From: Caldimonas tepidiphila
GTDB taxonomy: Bacteria > Pseudomonadota > Gammaproteobacteria > Burkholderiales > Burkholderiaceae_C
Length of the DNA: 41,264 bases
Reading direction: 5' to 3'
Assembly: GCF_003569765.1 (NCBI RefSeq)
Contig: NZ_QXMG01000050.1
Coordinates: 1-41,264, forward strand
Shown piece by piece: positions 11,074-21,370 of the stretch; the first letter of the stretch is position 1, and each line of letters begins with the position of its first letter. The notes below the pieces were generated by a model, which was given only the letters and a program-made list of their open reading frames with translations, made no database searches and was not told where the DNA came from. The position numbers and the translations under genes were made by a program.

Positions 11074-12384
11074 ATGAACGTTCCCAAGAAATTCGACGCC
11101 ATCGTCGTCGGCGCCGGCGCCTCCGGCAATGCGGCGGCCTACACGATGGCCAAGGCAGGACTCAAGGTGCTGCAGATCGAGCGGGGCGAGTACCCCGGCT
11201 CGAAGAACGTGCAGGGCGCGATCCTGTACTCGGACGCGCTGGAAAAGATCATCCCGGACTTCCGCGAGGACGCGCCGCTGGAGCGCCACATCATCGAGCA
11301 GCGCATGTGGGTGCTCGACGACGACTCCTTCGTCGGCACGCATTTCAGGAGCGCCGGCTACGACAAGCCGCCCTACAACCGCTACACCATCATCCGCGCG
11401 CAGTTCGACAAGTGGTTCTCGTCCAAGGTGCGCGAGGCCGGCGGCCTCGTGATCTGCGAGACCACGGTGCAGGAGCTGATCTTCGACGGCGACCAGGTGG
11501 TGGGGGTGAAATGCGACCGCGAGCATGGCGATGTGTTCGCCGACGTGGTGATCCTGGCCGATGGCGTGAACTCGACCCTCGCGCGCAAGGCGGGCTTCCA
11601 CGGCGAGATCCAGGCCGGCAACGTGGCGCTCGCGGTCAAGGAGATCCTCTTCATGCCGCAGGAGACGATCGAGCAGCGCTTCAACATCGGCGAGGACTCG
11701 GGCGTCGTCATCGAGATGGTCGGCAAGATCACCGACGGCATGATGGGCACGGGCTTCCTCTACACCAACAAGGACTCGCTCACCATCGGCGTCGGCTGCA
11801 TGCTCGGCGACTTCAAGGCCAACCCGAAGCGCAGCTCGCCCTACCTGCTGCTGGAGAGGATGAAGCAGCACCCGTCGATCGCGCCGCTGATCGCCGGCGG
11901 CGAGATGAAGGAGTACACCGCGCACCTGATCCCCGAGGGCGGCTTCTACGCGGTCCCGAAGGTCTACGGCAACGGCTGGATGATCGTCGGCGACTCCGGC
12001 GGCTTCGTGAACGCGGTGCACCGCGAGGGCTCGAACCTGGCGATGACGACCGGGCGCCTGGCCGCCGAGGCGGTGATCGCCGCCAAGGCCGCGGGCAAGC
12101 CGATGCGCGAGGCAGTTCTGAAATCCTACAAGCAGGCGCTCGACGAGAGCTTCGTGATGAAGGACCTGCACAAGTACCGCGACATGCCGGGCGTGTTCCA
12201 TCAGAACAAGCAGTTCTTCACCACCTACCCGCAGCTCGCCGCCGATGCCGCGCGCACGATGATCACGGTCGACGGCATCGACAAGAAGACCAAGGAGCGC
12301 CAGGTCTTCGCGAGCTTCCGCCAGTCCCGCTCGCTCACCGGCCTCGTGGGCGACGCCTTCAAGCTCTGGAGGGCCTTCCGATGA
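11074..12384 (+). CDS. fixC: FixC, ETF-quinone oxidoreductase-like flavoprotein
   Basis: FAD-containing membrane-associated subunit of FixABCX, related to ETF-ubiquinone oxidoreductase. The 436-residue protein has the dinucleotide-binding N-terminus DAIVVGAGASGNAAAYTMAKAGLKVLQIERG, a second FAD motif ending in ADGVNSTLARKAG, and GNGWMIVGDSGGFVNAVHREGSNLAM. The ATG has AAGGAG ahead of it. The gene overlaps fixX by ATGA. Confidence 0.95.
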   Translation: MNVPKKFDAIVVGAGASGNAAAYTMAKAGLKVLQIERGEYPGSKNVQGAILYSDALEKIIPDFREDAPLERHIIEQRMWVLDDDSFVGTHFRSAGYDKPPYNRYTIIRAQFDKWFSSKVREAGGLVICETTVQELIFDGDQVVGVKCDREHGDVFADVVILADGVNSTLARKAGFHGEIQAGNVALAVKEILFMPQETIEQRFNIGEDSGVVIEMVGKITDGMMGTGFLYTNKDSLTIGVGCMLGDFKANPKRSSPYLLLERMKQHPSIAPLIAGGEMKEYTAHLIPEGGFYAVPKVYGNGWMIVGDSGGFVNAVHREGSNLAMTTGRLAAEAVIAAKAAGKPMREAVLKSYKQALDESFVMKDLHKYRDMPGVFHQNKQFFTTYPQLAADAARTMITVDGIDKKTKERQVFASFRQSRSLTGLVGDAFKLWRAFR

Positions 12385-12680
12385 ACGCCATCACCGTCAA
12401 CGTGGAAGAGAAGCTCTTCCAGAACCGCTACCGCGTCGATGCCGGCCGGCCGCACATCCGAATCCGCCAGCCGGAGGTCTGCGCCAACGACTGCAGGGAC
12501 AAGAGCTGCACCTTCGTCTGCCCGGCGCAGTGCTACCGCGCCGAGGGCAACGGCCAGGTGGTGCTGATCACCGACGGCTGCCTCGAGTGCGGCAGCTGCC
12601 GCATCATCTGCTCCGAGCACGCCAACGTCGACTGGGAGTACCCGCGCGGCGGCCACGGCATCCTGTTCAAGTTCGGCTGA
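12381..12680 (+). CDS. fixX: Ferredoxin-like protein FixX
   Basis: Ferredoxin-like subunit that takes electrons inside the FixABCX complex. It has 99 residues, with CANDCRDKSCTFVCPAQCY and the cluster motif CLECGSCRIICSEHANVDWEYPRGGHGILFKFG, typical of FixX and of the Fe-S domain of ETF-QO. The start overlaps the fixC stop. Confidence 0.95.
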   Translation: MNAITVNVEEKLFQNRYRVDAGRPHIRIRQPEVCANDCRDKSCTFVCPAQCYRAEGNGQVVLITDGCLECGSCRIICSEHANVDWEYPRGGHGILFKFG

Positions 12681-12692
12681 GGAAGGCGCCTG

Positions 12693-13151
12693 ATGATCGA
12701 CGACATCGGGGTGTTCCTCACCCATGCGATCCAGCTCGAACGCGACGCGGCGCGCCAGTACGAGGATCTGGCGCAGGCCATGCGCACCGCGGGCAATCGC
12801 GAGGTGGAAGACTTCTTCGGCCGGATGGCGGAGTTCTCGCGCCGCCACCTGAAGGAGGCGATGCGGCGCGGCGGCTTCCAGCAGCTGCCGGTGCTCGCGC
12901 CCGCGGACTTCCGGTGGCCCGAGGGCGTGAGCCCCGAGGCCGCGGGCTGGCAGGGCGTCGACGGGCTGATCGACGTGCGCGACGCGCTGCAGCTCGCGCT
13001 GCACAGCGAGCTCGGCGGCCATGCCTTCTACCGCGCCGTCGCGCAGCGCAGCCCGGACCCCGAAGTGCGGCGCATGGCCGCGGAGTTCGAGTTGGAGGAG
13101 GCCGAGCATGTCGCCGAACTCGAGCGCTGGATCGACCGCCAGGCAGCCTGA
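12693..13151 (+). CDS. Ferritin-like (rubrerythrin-type) diiron protein
   Basis: Predicted four-helix-bundle protein of 152 residues with a repeated carboxylate/His pattern: LERDAARQYEDL (Glu16), EFSRRHLKEA, HSELGGHAFYRAV and EFELEEAEHVAELERW with an ExxH (Glu136-His139). This fits a ferritin-like diiron site. There is no rubredoxin domain, so it is not a full rubrerythrin. It starts 12 bases after fixX, which places it in the fix operon. A role in peroxide or oxygen protection, or in iron supply for nitrogenase, is inference from fold and position. Confidence 0.8.
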   Translation: MIDDIGVFLTHAIQLERDAARQYEDLAQAMRTAGNREVEDFFGRMAEFSRRHLKEAMRRGGFQQLPVLAPADFRWPEGVSPEAAGWQGVDGLIDVRDALQLALHSELGGHAFYRAVAQRSPDPEVRRMAAEFELEEAEHVAELERWIDRQAA

Positions 13152-13185
13152 ATCGACCCTTGTCCCCCTGCACAGGAGAAACGAG

Positions 13186-13512
13186 ATGCCCCGTCCGCAG
13201 AAGCACGTCTTCGTCTGCACCCAGAACCGCCCGCCGGGCCACCCGCGGGGCGCCTGCGCCGCTAAGGGATCGACCGAGGTGCTGCAGGCCTTCTGGGCCG
13301 AGCTGCAGAAGCGCGGCGCCCATGAGCGCGTGGCCGTCACCTACGCCGGCTGCATGGGGCCCTGCGAGGCGGGCCCGAACGTGCTGGTCTATCCGGAGGG
13401 CGTGATGTACGGCGGCGTCGCGAAGGCCGACGTCGCCGAGATCTTCACGCAGCACCTCGAGGGCGGCGAGCCGCTCGGGCGCCTGCTCGCGCCCGCGACC
13501 GTCTGGGGCTGA
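13186..13512 (+). CDS. Thioredoxin-fold [2Fe-2S] ferredoxin
   Basis: Electron carrier of 108 residues with the thioredoxin-like [2Fe-2S] ligand set Cys11, Cys24 (CTQNRPPGHPRGAC), Cys56 and Cys60 (AGCMGPCEAGPNVLVYPEG). It begins MPRPQKHVFVCTQ after an AGGAG site. The family includes the Shethna-type and Aquifex Fd4 ferredoxins. Last in the fix operon before a GC hairpin, it may take electrons from FixABCX or form a protective complex; both are inference. Confidence 0.88.
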   Translation: MPRPQKHVFVCTQNRPPGHPRGACAAKGSTEVLQAFWAELQKRGAHERVAVTYAGCMGPCEAGPNVLVYPEGVMYGGVAKADVAEIFTQHLEGGEPLGRLLAPATVWG

Positions 13513-13516
13513 AACG

Positions 13517-13540
13517 CCCGGCGGCGGCAGGCCCGCCGGG
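13517..13540 (+). terminator. GC hairpin after the fix operon
   Basis: Arms 13517-13524 and 13533-13540 are perfect 8-base complements around an 8-base loop, five bases past the ferredoxin stop codon. No T-run follows. It probably ends or attenuates the nifV-fixX-ferredoxin transcript. Confidence 0.45.
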
Positions 13541-13684
13541 GCGCCCGGCGCCTGCGGCGTGCACGGGAAGACCGGAAGTGCGCAGGATTCGGCGAAAGCC
13601 GCCCGTCCTCGCGTGCCGCGGCTCCAGTGCCGGGCGGCGCGGCCGAAAGAGGGGATCGACGCATGCCGCCGCGTGCCGCCCGTC

Positions 13685-13704
13685 GGCGGGCCGCGCGGCC
13701 CGCC
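13685..13704. repeat. 20-base perfect palindrome upstream of a small gene
   Basis: GGCGGGCCGC followed directly by its reverse complement forms a 20-base perfect palindrome, 24 bases before the ATG at 13729. It could be an operator, a hairpin affecting translation, or the end of upstream transcription. No T-run is present. Confidence 0.5.
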
Positions 13705-13728
13705 AACGATCCTCCAGGAGACCGCGCG

Positions 13729-14031
13729 ATGTTTTCCCCCCTCTATTGCACCGAGCTGATGCAGATGTGGAACCGCCTCGGCATGCAGCTGATGCGCACG
13801 CAGGCCGACGCCCTCGGCGCCTCGGTGCTGTGCCCTCCCGCGGTCGGTGCGGCAGATGCCGCCGGGCGGATGCCCGAGCACTTCGGCCGCATCGCCGAGG
13901 AGCTGCTCCACTTCCACCCGGCGCGCGAGATGTTCGTGCCGATGTTCCGCGGCGTGCAGCTCGCGACCCAGTCCTTCATCCACTGGACCCAGACCTGCGC
14001 GGAGCGGCGCTTCGTCACGCAGCCCTGGTGA
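13729..14031 (+). CDS. Small protein of unknown function
   Basis: I do not recognise this 100-residue protein. It begins MFSPLYCTELMQMWNRLGMQLMRTQADALGAS, is rich in Met, and ends with EMFVPMFRGVQLATQSFIHWTQTCAERRFVTQPW; it has no signal peptide and looks helical and amphipathic. A CCAGGAG ribosome site precedes the ATG, and codon use is like that of the neighbours, so it is probably real. It lies between the fix operon and the molybdate genes. Helical phasin-like proteins have similar composition, but I cannot support that assignment. Confidence 0.65.
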   Translation: MFSPLYCTELMQMWNRLGMQLMRTQADALGASVLCPPAVGAADAAGRMPEHFGRIAEELLHFHPAREMFVPMFRGVQLATQSFIHWTQTCAERRFVTQPW

Positions 14032-14159
14032 GCGGCACCCGGGACGCGCGGCCCTCGCCCCGTTCCGGGGCAAGGCTCGCAGGCGAGGCCGCCGCAGCGA
14101 TCTGCCGGCACCGTGCCCGGTCCGGCGCCTCCGGCGGGTCCGGGCTCGCCCGCCCGTGA

Positions 14160-16499
<2,340 letters not shown>

Positions 16500-16503
16500 G
16501 CCG

Positions 16504-17181
16504 GTGAGCTTCGGACCCGAGGACTGGGCCGCGATCCGGCTTACGCTCAGGCTGGCGAGCGTCGTGACCGTGCTGCTGCTGCTGATCGGCACGCCGATCG
16601 CGTGGTGGCTGGCGCGCACGCGCTCGTGGTGGAAGGGCCCGGTGGGCGCGCTGGTGGCGATGCCGCTGGTACTGCCGCCCACCGTGCTCGGCTTCTACCT
16701 GCTGCTGCTGCTGGGGCCGAACGGGCCGGCGGGGCAGCTCACGCAGTGGCTCGGCCTCGGGCTGCTGCCCTTCACCTTCGGCGGGCTGGTGGTGGCCTCG
16801 GTCTTCTACTCGCTGCCCTTCGTCGTGCAGCCGCTGCAGAACGCCTTCGAGGCGCTCGGCGAGCGCCCGCTGGAGGCGGCCGCGACGCTGCGCGCGGGGC
16901 CCTGGGACACCTTCTTCCACGTCGTGCTGCCGCTGGCGCGGCCGGGCTTCATCACCGCCTCCATCCTCGGCTTCGCGCACACCGTGGGCGAGTTCGGCGT
17001 GGTGCTGATGATCGGCGGCAACATCCCGGACAAGACCCGGGTGGTCTCGGTGCAGATCTACGACCACGTCGAGGCGCTGGAGTACGGGCAGGCGCATGCG
17101 CTGTCGGCCGCGATGGTGGCGTTCAGCTTCATCGTGCTGTTCGCGCTCTACACCTTCAACCCGCATCGGAGGCGCGCATGA
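16504..17181 (+). CDS. modB: Molybdate ABC transporter permease ModB
   Basis: Inner-membrane channel of the ModABC importer, 225 residues with about five transmembrane helices. It has the permease-to-ATPase coupling loop [33 protein letters not shown]. It starts at GTG 16504, four bases after the modA stop, and its stop overlaps the modC ATG. Confidence 0.95.
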   Translation: MSFGPEDWAAIRLTLRLASVVTVLLLLIGTPIAWWLARTRSWWKGPVGALVAMPLVLPPTVLGFYLLLLLGPNGPAGQLTQWLGLGLLPFTFGGLVVASVFYSLPFVVQPLQNAFEALGERPLEAAATLRAGPWDTFFHVVLPLARPGFITASILGFAHTVGEFGVVLMIGGNIPDKTRVVSVQIYDHVEALEYGQAHALSAAMVAFSFIVLFALYTFNPHRRRA

Positions 17182-18362
17182 GCGCGGCGGCGGGCGGCTC
17201 CGGGGCGCGCGAGGCCCCTGCAGGAGGGAGCATGTCCCTGCACGAGGGGGGGCCGGCCGACGGCAGCGCGCCCGGACCGGGCGAGGGCGCCATCGTCGCC
17301 CGCTTCGCGGTGGACTATCCCGGCTTCTCGCTGCAGGCCGGGCTGCGGCTGCCCGGCCATGGCGTGACCGCGCTGTTCGGCCATTCCGGCTCCGGCAAGA
17401 CCACGCTGCTGCGCGCCGTCGCCGGGCTGGAGCACCACCGCGGCGGCTACCTGGCGGTCAACGGCGAGGTCTGGCAGGACGACGCGCGCGGCGTCTTCGT
17501 GCCCACGCACCGCCGCCCGATCGGCTACGTGTTCCAGGAGGCGAGCCTGTTCGCGCACCTGTCGGTGCGCGCCAACCTGCAGTTCGGCCAGAAGCGCATC
17601 GCGCCGGCGGCGCGGCGCGTGGACCTGCGGCAGGCGGTGGAGCTGCTGGGCATCGGCGCGCTGCTGGAGCGGCATCCGGACCGGCTCTCCGGCGGCGAGC
17701 GCCAGCGCGTCGCGATCGCCCGCGCGCTGCTGACGAGCCCGCGCCTGCTGCTGATGGACGAGCCGCTCGCGGCGCTGGACCTCAGGCGCAAGCGCGAGAT
17801 CCTGCCCTACATCCAGCGCCTGCACGACGAGCTCGACATCCCGGTGCTCTACGTCAGCCATGCGCCCGACGAGGTGGCGCGGCTCGCCGACCACCTGGTG
17901 CTGCTCGACGCGGGCCGCGTCGTCGCGAGCGGGCCGCTCGCGCAGACGATGGCGCGGCTCGACCTGCCCATCGCCTTCGGCGAGGACGCCGGCGTCGTGA
18001 TCGAGGGCACGGTGCGCGGTCACGACGCGCGCTACCACCTCGCGGAGCTGAGCTTCCCGGGCGGCAGCGTGCAGGTGGCGCACGGGCCGGTCGCGGCCGG
18101 CACGCGGCTGCGCATCCAGGTGCGCGCGCGCGACGTCAGCCTCGCGCTCGCGCCGCAGGAGGACAGCTCCATCCTCAACCGGCTGCGCGCGCGCTACGTC
18201 GCCGAGGCGGAGGCCGACACGCCGGCGCACCTGCTGGTGCGGCTCGAGGCCGGCGGCACGCCGCTGCTCGCGCGCATCACGCGGCGCTCGCGCGACCTGC
18301 TCGGGCTCGCGCCGGGCCGGGAGGTCTGGGCGCACATCAAGTCGGTGGCGCTGCTGGCCTGA
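17178..18362 (+). CDS. modC: Molybdate ABC transporter ATPase ModC
   Basis: ATPase that drives molybdate uptake. It has Walker [10 protein letters not shown], signature [15 protein letters not shown], Walker [13 protein letters not shown] and the H-loop ([14 protein letters not shown]), followed by a C-terminal Mop/TOBE domain of about 65 residues. ATG 17178 overlaps the modB stop and has GGAGG upstream, giving 394 residues; ATG 17232, with its own GGAGG, gives 376 residues and removes a low-complexity N-terminus. Both starts are possible. Confidence 0.93.
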   Translation: MSAAAGGSGAREAPAGGSMSLHEGGPADGSAPGPGEGAIVARFAVDYPGFSLQAGLRLPGHGVTALFGHSGSGKTTLLRAVAGLEHHRGGYLAVNGEVWQDDARGVFVPTHRRPIGYVFQEASLFAHLSVRANLQFGQKRIAPAARRVDLRQAVELLGIGALLERHPDRLSGGERQRVAIARALLTSPRLLLMDEPLAALDLRRKREILPYIQRLHDELDIPVLYVSHAPDEVARLADHLVLLDAGRVVASGPLAQTMARLDLPIAFGEDAGVVIEGTVRGHDARYHLAELSFPGGSVQVAHGPVAAGTRLRIQVRARDVSLALAPQEDSSILNRLRARYVAEAEADTPAHLLVRLEAGGTPLLARITRRSRDLLGLAPGREVWAHIKSVALLA

Positions 18363-18411
18363 GCCGCCCGTGCAGCGTGCCGGCCGGCGCGCACCGCGGC
18401 AGCCCTCCCGC

Positions 18412-18876
18412 CTACAGCCAGCGCCGCACGCGGCGCCGGTAGCCGGCGAAGTCCGCACCGAAGCGGGCCTCGAGCGCACGCTCCTCCGCAGCGATCTGGA
18501 AGCGGTTCATGTACAGCACGAAGGCGGGCAGGCCGAGCCAGGGCGCGAGCCCGCCGAGCCAGACCGCCCATGCGGCGAGCGCGAGCAGCATGCCGAGGTA
18601 CATCGGGTTGCGGGTGTGGCGGTAGATGCCGCCGCTGACGAGCGCCGACGAGGCCTCGGGATGCATCGGGTTGACGGTGGTGCGGGCGCGGCGGAAGGCC
18701 TGCACGCCGGCCAGCGCGATCGCGATGCCGGCAGCGAGGAGCAGCACGGCGAGCGGCAGGCGCAGCGTGGGCGGCAGCAGCGAGGCTGCGGCCGGCCCCG
18801 GGGGCAGCAGCGCCATCAGCAGCGCGAGGATCAGGACCAGGGCGACGGGCGGGAGTTTCAGCTCGAGGGCAGGCAT
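18412..18876 (-). CDS. Isoprenylcysteine carboxyl methyltransferase-like membrane protein
   Basis: Membrane protein of 154 residues with about four hydrophobic segments and the ICMT/PEMT-type motif YRHTRNPMYLGMLLALAAWAVWLGG followed by YMNRFQIAAEERALEARFGADFAGYRRRVRRWL. Such proteins use SAM to methylate lipids or small molecules, but bacterial substrates are mostly unknown. It converges on modC and has no visible link to nitrogen fixation. Confidence 0.8.
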   Translation of the reverse strand: MPALELKLPPVALVLILALLMALLPPGPAAASLLPPTLRLPLAVLLLAAGIAIALAGVQAFRRARTTVNPMHPEASSALVSGGIYRHTRNPMYLGMLLALAAWAVWLGGLAPWLGLPAFVLYMNRFQIAAEERALEARFGADFAGYRRRVRRWL

Positions 18877-19232
18877 GGCGGCGGGCGAGGCGATCGGCGG
18901 CGAGCAGTCTTGTCGACCGGGCGATTGTGGCGCGCGCCTCGATCGGGTCGCACTCGGAGTGCAGGCGGCCCGCTTCGGCACGCGAGCGGGCGTCGGGCCG
19001 CGAAGGCGGCGGCCCTGCCGGGCGCCGGTGCGCGCAAAGCAACTTTGTTCCACCGGGAGGCAACTCGGGAAACCGGATGTGCGCGTGCTTGTGCGCGCCT
19101 CGGCCCCTGGCTCTAATGATCGGGACCCGGTGGAGACGTGGCGTGCGCGCCCGGCCTCCGGAATTCATGTTCTACGCGGCCGTCGCTCCTCGGGCTTGTT
19201 CCGCAGGCGGGTCGGGTGCAGGGGAGCACGGA
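18877..19232. other. Divergent intergenic region with a candidate sigma-70 promoter
   Basis: These 356 bases lie between the methyltransferase-like gene (-) and the exported-protein gene (+). I see one candidate promoter (19089-19117) and a short CAAAG-N3-CTTTG inverted repeat near 19037, and no convincing gene. Confidence 0.5.
19089..19117 (+). promoter_or_regulatory. Candidate sigma-70 promoter
   Basis: TTGTGC and TCTAAT are separated by 17 bases; the -10 matches five of six consensus bases and the -35 three of six. The predicted start is near 19124, about 110 bases before the ATG at 19233. Confidence 0.4.
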
Positions 19233-19772
19233 ATGAGAAGCGCGAGCGCATGGAGCAGGCGGGTCTTCGTGTCGGCCCTGGCCGCCGTCGCGGCAGGCAG
19301 TGCCGGGGCGGATGTCCTGATGGCGCAGGACTTCCCCGAGGAGCACCGCTTCGGCTACGAGGGACCTTTCGAGGCCGAGATCGTGCCCGTCGTGCGTCGG
19401 GAGCTGGTCGAGGCGGGGGAGGTGTCCACCTCGCGCGAGTCGCCCAGCTTCGCCTACCAACAGGGCCAGCGCGTGGTCGTGCAGTACACGGCACTGTGCG
19501 ACATCGAGAGCACGAACCCGGACTCCTGGCTCGACATCGACATCCGGGTGATCGGCGAGGTGGTGAGGATCCTGCCTCCCACGGCCGGCAATTCCCAGCA
19601 CTTCTGCGGCGCCCGCGAAGGCCCGCAGACGAAGACGGTGCGGGCCGTCATCGCCAACCTGCCCACCGGCCACTACCGGCTGGAGGTGATCGCCAGGATC
19701 AACGATCCGGGCGAGCCGCCGAGCTCCACGATCGCCCGGCTGGGCCGCAGCACGCTGATCGTCTCGAAGTGA
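19233..19772 (+). CDS. Exported protein of unknown function
   Basis: I do not recognise this 179-residue protein. It has a signal peptide (MRSASAWSRRVFVSALAAVAAGSAGA, cleaved near residue 26) and a beta-rich mature part with two cysteines (CDIESTNPDSW and HFCGARE) that could form a disulfide. The C-terminal half (TVRAVIANLPTGHYRLEVIARIND) looks like an immunoglobulin-like strand pattern. Its own promoter and direction separate it from both the mod genes and the nifE operon. Confidence 0.7.
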   Translation: MRSASAWSRRVFVSALAAVAAGSAGADVLMAQDFPEEHRFGYEGPFEAEIVPVVRRELVEAGEVSTSRESPSFAYQQGQRVVVQYTALCDIESTNPDSWLDIDIRVIGEVVRILPPTAGNSQHFCGAREGPQTKTVRAVIANLPTGHYRLEVIARINDPGEPPSSTIARLGRSTLIVSK

Positions 19773-19776
19773 GCGG

Positions 19777-19790
19777 GGGGACCGGTCCCC
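19777..19790. terminator. Palindrome between converging genes (weak)
   Basis: GGGGACCGGTCCCC is a 14-base palindrome just after the stop of the exported-protein gene and before the converging fdxB. It may act as a terminator, but it is short and has no T-run. Confidence 0.3.
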
Positions 19791-19926
19791 GGCGGAGGGC
19801 GCGTGCGGGCCTCGCAGGCAACACGGGCGAGCCACCGCGGCGACAGGAAGGTCTTCGCTGCGCTTGCGGCGGCCTCCGCCCGGGGCGGCGCCATGCCGGT
19901 CGTGACGGGTCCCGGCCGGCGCAGCG

Positions 19927-20232
19927 CTAGGAACCCAGCGCCGCGTGCGTGTAGCACTTCTTCGGACAGATCCTCGAGCAGGCGGTGCAGCCGATGCACT
20001 TCCCGCCGTGCGCGATCGTCATGACCTTCTTCTCGTATTCCTCGTCCTCGTCGCCGTCCGGGTCGATCATCACCCGCTCGCCGTCCTCGTCGAGGCCGAC
20101 GAGCTCCAGCACGCCCTGCGGGCAGACCTTGAAGCAGCGGCCGCAGCCGATGCAGGTGGCCTCGTCGATGCGCTGCACGAACCTCGGCGTCCAGACCTCG
20201 CCGCTCGGCAGCGTCACGGTAAACGCGCTCAT
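19927..20232 (-). CDS. fdxB: Nif-specific ferredoxin III (2[4Fe-4S])
   Basis: Electron carrier with two [4Fe-4S] clusters: Cys27, 30, 33 and 37 (CIGCGRCFKVCP) and Cys79, 82, 85 and 89 (CIGCTACSRICP), with an extra Cys93. The 101-residue length, the PSGEVWTPRFVQRID start and the acidic insertion between the clusters match nif-specific ferredoxin III. It is the last gene of the nifENX operon. It may serve FeMo-co synthesis or nitrogenase. Confidence 0.93.
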   Translation of the reverse strand: MSAFTVTLPSGEVWTPRFVQRIDEATCIGCGRCFKVCPQGVLELVGLDEDGERVMIDPDGDEDEEYEKKVMTIAHGGKCIGCTACSRICPKKCYTHAALGS

Positions 20233-20264
20233 CGCTTCCTTCTCCGGTGATTGCTCGTGTGACT

Positions 20265-20462
20265 TCAGCGGCTCGCGGCGGCGGCCGCCTTGCGGGCCTC
20301 GGCGAGCGCCTCGTGCGCGTCGTGCGCCTTCTGCGCGACCTCCAGGATGCGCTCCCAGTTCGTCGGCAGCTCCTCGGACAGGTCATGCAGGTCCATCTTG
20401 GCCTGCGTGGCCTGTGCGTTGAGCTTCTTGAGCTTCAGCTTCAGTTCCTCGGGGCTCTCCAT
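20265..20462 (-). CDS. DUF683 / CCE_0567-type nif metalloprotein
   Basis: Small helical protein of 65 residues (MESPEELKLKLKKLNAQATQAKMDLHDLSEELPTNW) typical of the DUF683 family found beside nifX in many nif clusters. The cyanobacterial member CCE_0567 was reported as a metal-binding two-helix protein. It follows the DUF269 gene after one base, so it is tightly co-translated. Its exact task in cofactor assembly is unknown. Confidence 0.88.
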   Translation of the reverse strand: MESPEELKLKLKKLNAQATQAKMDLHDLSEELPTNWERILEVAQKAHDAHEALAEARKAAAAASR

Positions 20463-20463
20463 C

Positions 20464-20964
20464 TCATGCTCCGTGATTGGCGACTTCGGGGTGCTGGCGG
20501 ATCATCTCGATGCCCTCGCTCACGAACCTGCCGCCCTGCTCGGCGAGCCGGGCGAGCGAGGGAAAGCCGAAGCGGTGCACGTCGCGCAGCTGCTTGTTGC
20601 CGACGACGAGCCGCCCGCAGATCAGCACCATGCGCCCGAAGCCCTCGTGGCTCATCTTCATCATCGGCGTGACCATCTGGCGCGTCTCGCGCTCGATCGC
20701 GACGCAGACCGCGTTGAAGAACAGCTCCAGGCGCCACAGCGTCTCGGGATCGGGGTCGCCGATGATCGGGATCGCGCGGCGCTCCTCGGCCGTGAGCACG
20801 TAGGGCTTGAGCAGCTGCTCGTCGCTCCTGCCGTCCCACTGGCCGTGCGTGTCCTGCGCGCGCAGCATCTTCACGAGCTCGCGCAGGAAGGGCGTGGCGA
20901 GCAGCGCCGCGGTCGAGCCGGCGTCGGCGTCCGCGTCCGCCTGCGGGGCGACGGTCTCAGCCAT
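20464..20964 (-). CDS. NifX-associated nitrogen fixation protein (DUF269)
   Basis: A 166-residue protein of the DUF269 family that occurs almost only next to nifX. It contains [47 protein letters not shown] and [37 protein letters not shown]. The start MAETVAPQ overlaps the nifX stop by eight bases. A role in FeMo-co biosynthesis is inferred from context; the family has no settled biochemistry that I know of. Confidence 0.92.
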   Translation of the reverse strand: MAETVAPQADADADAGSTAALLATPFLRELVKMLRAQDTHGQWDGRSDEQLLKPYVLTAEERRAIPIIGDPDPETLWRLELFFNAVCVAIERETRQMVTPMMKMSHEGFGRMVLICGRLVVGNKQLRDVHRFGFPSLARLAEQGGRFVSEGIEMIRQHPEVANHGA

Positions 20965-21370
20965 GTTGCACCTCGTCGTCCTCGAAGTCGGGTTGGCGGG
21001 GGCGGCCCTTGGCGAGCGCCTTGCGCAGCCAGGGCGGCGGGGTGCCCCTGAGCACCTCCTGCAGCTTGTCGATGATGTCGAGGATGGGCTCGGGGCCCGC
21101 GACCTTGACCGGGTGGATCTTGTGCGCCACCACGCGCGCCGCGGCCGAGCCGCCGATCGCGGCGACGTAGAGGATGGCGCAGTCGTGGATCTTCTCGAGC
21201 TTGGGCGCGAGCTTGTCCTCGTCGCCGTCCTCTTCCAGCGTGCCGCCGAACTCGAAGTTCTCGACGAAGTCGGCGCCCTCGGGCGTGACCTCGTAGACGG
21301 CGATGTTCTTGGCCCAGCCGAAGTGCGCATCGACGCGCTGCTTGTCCTGGGTGGCGAATGCGACTTTCAC
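20957..21370 (-). CDS. nifX: FeMo-co biosynthesis carrier NifX
   Basis: Carrier that binds NifB-co or VK-cluster intermediates between NifB and NifEN. The 137-residue protein reads [28 protein letters not shown], the dinitrogenase iron-molybdenum cofactor domain with its conserved DxHFG. The start is GTG 21370 (complement), preceded by AAGGAG and overlapping the nifN stop as GTGA; no ATG lies close in this frame. It ends in an acidic tail. Confidence 0.93.
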   Translation of the reverse strand: MKVAFATQDKQRVDAHFGWAKNIAVYEVTPEGADFVENFEFGGTLEEDGDEDKLAPKLEKIHDCAILYVAAIGGSAAARVVAHKIHPVKVAGPEPILDIIDKLQEVLRGTPPPWLRKALAKGRPRQPDFEDDEVQHG

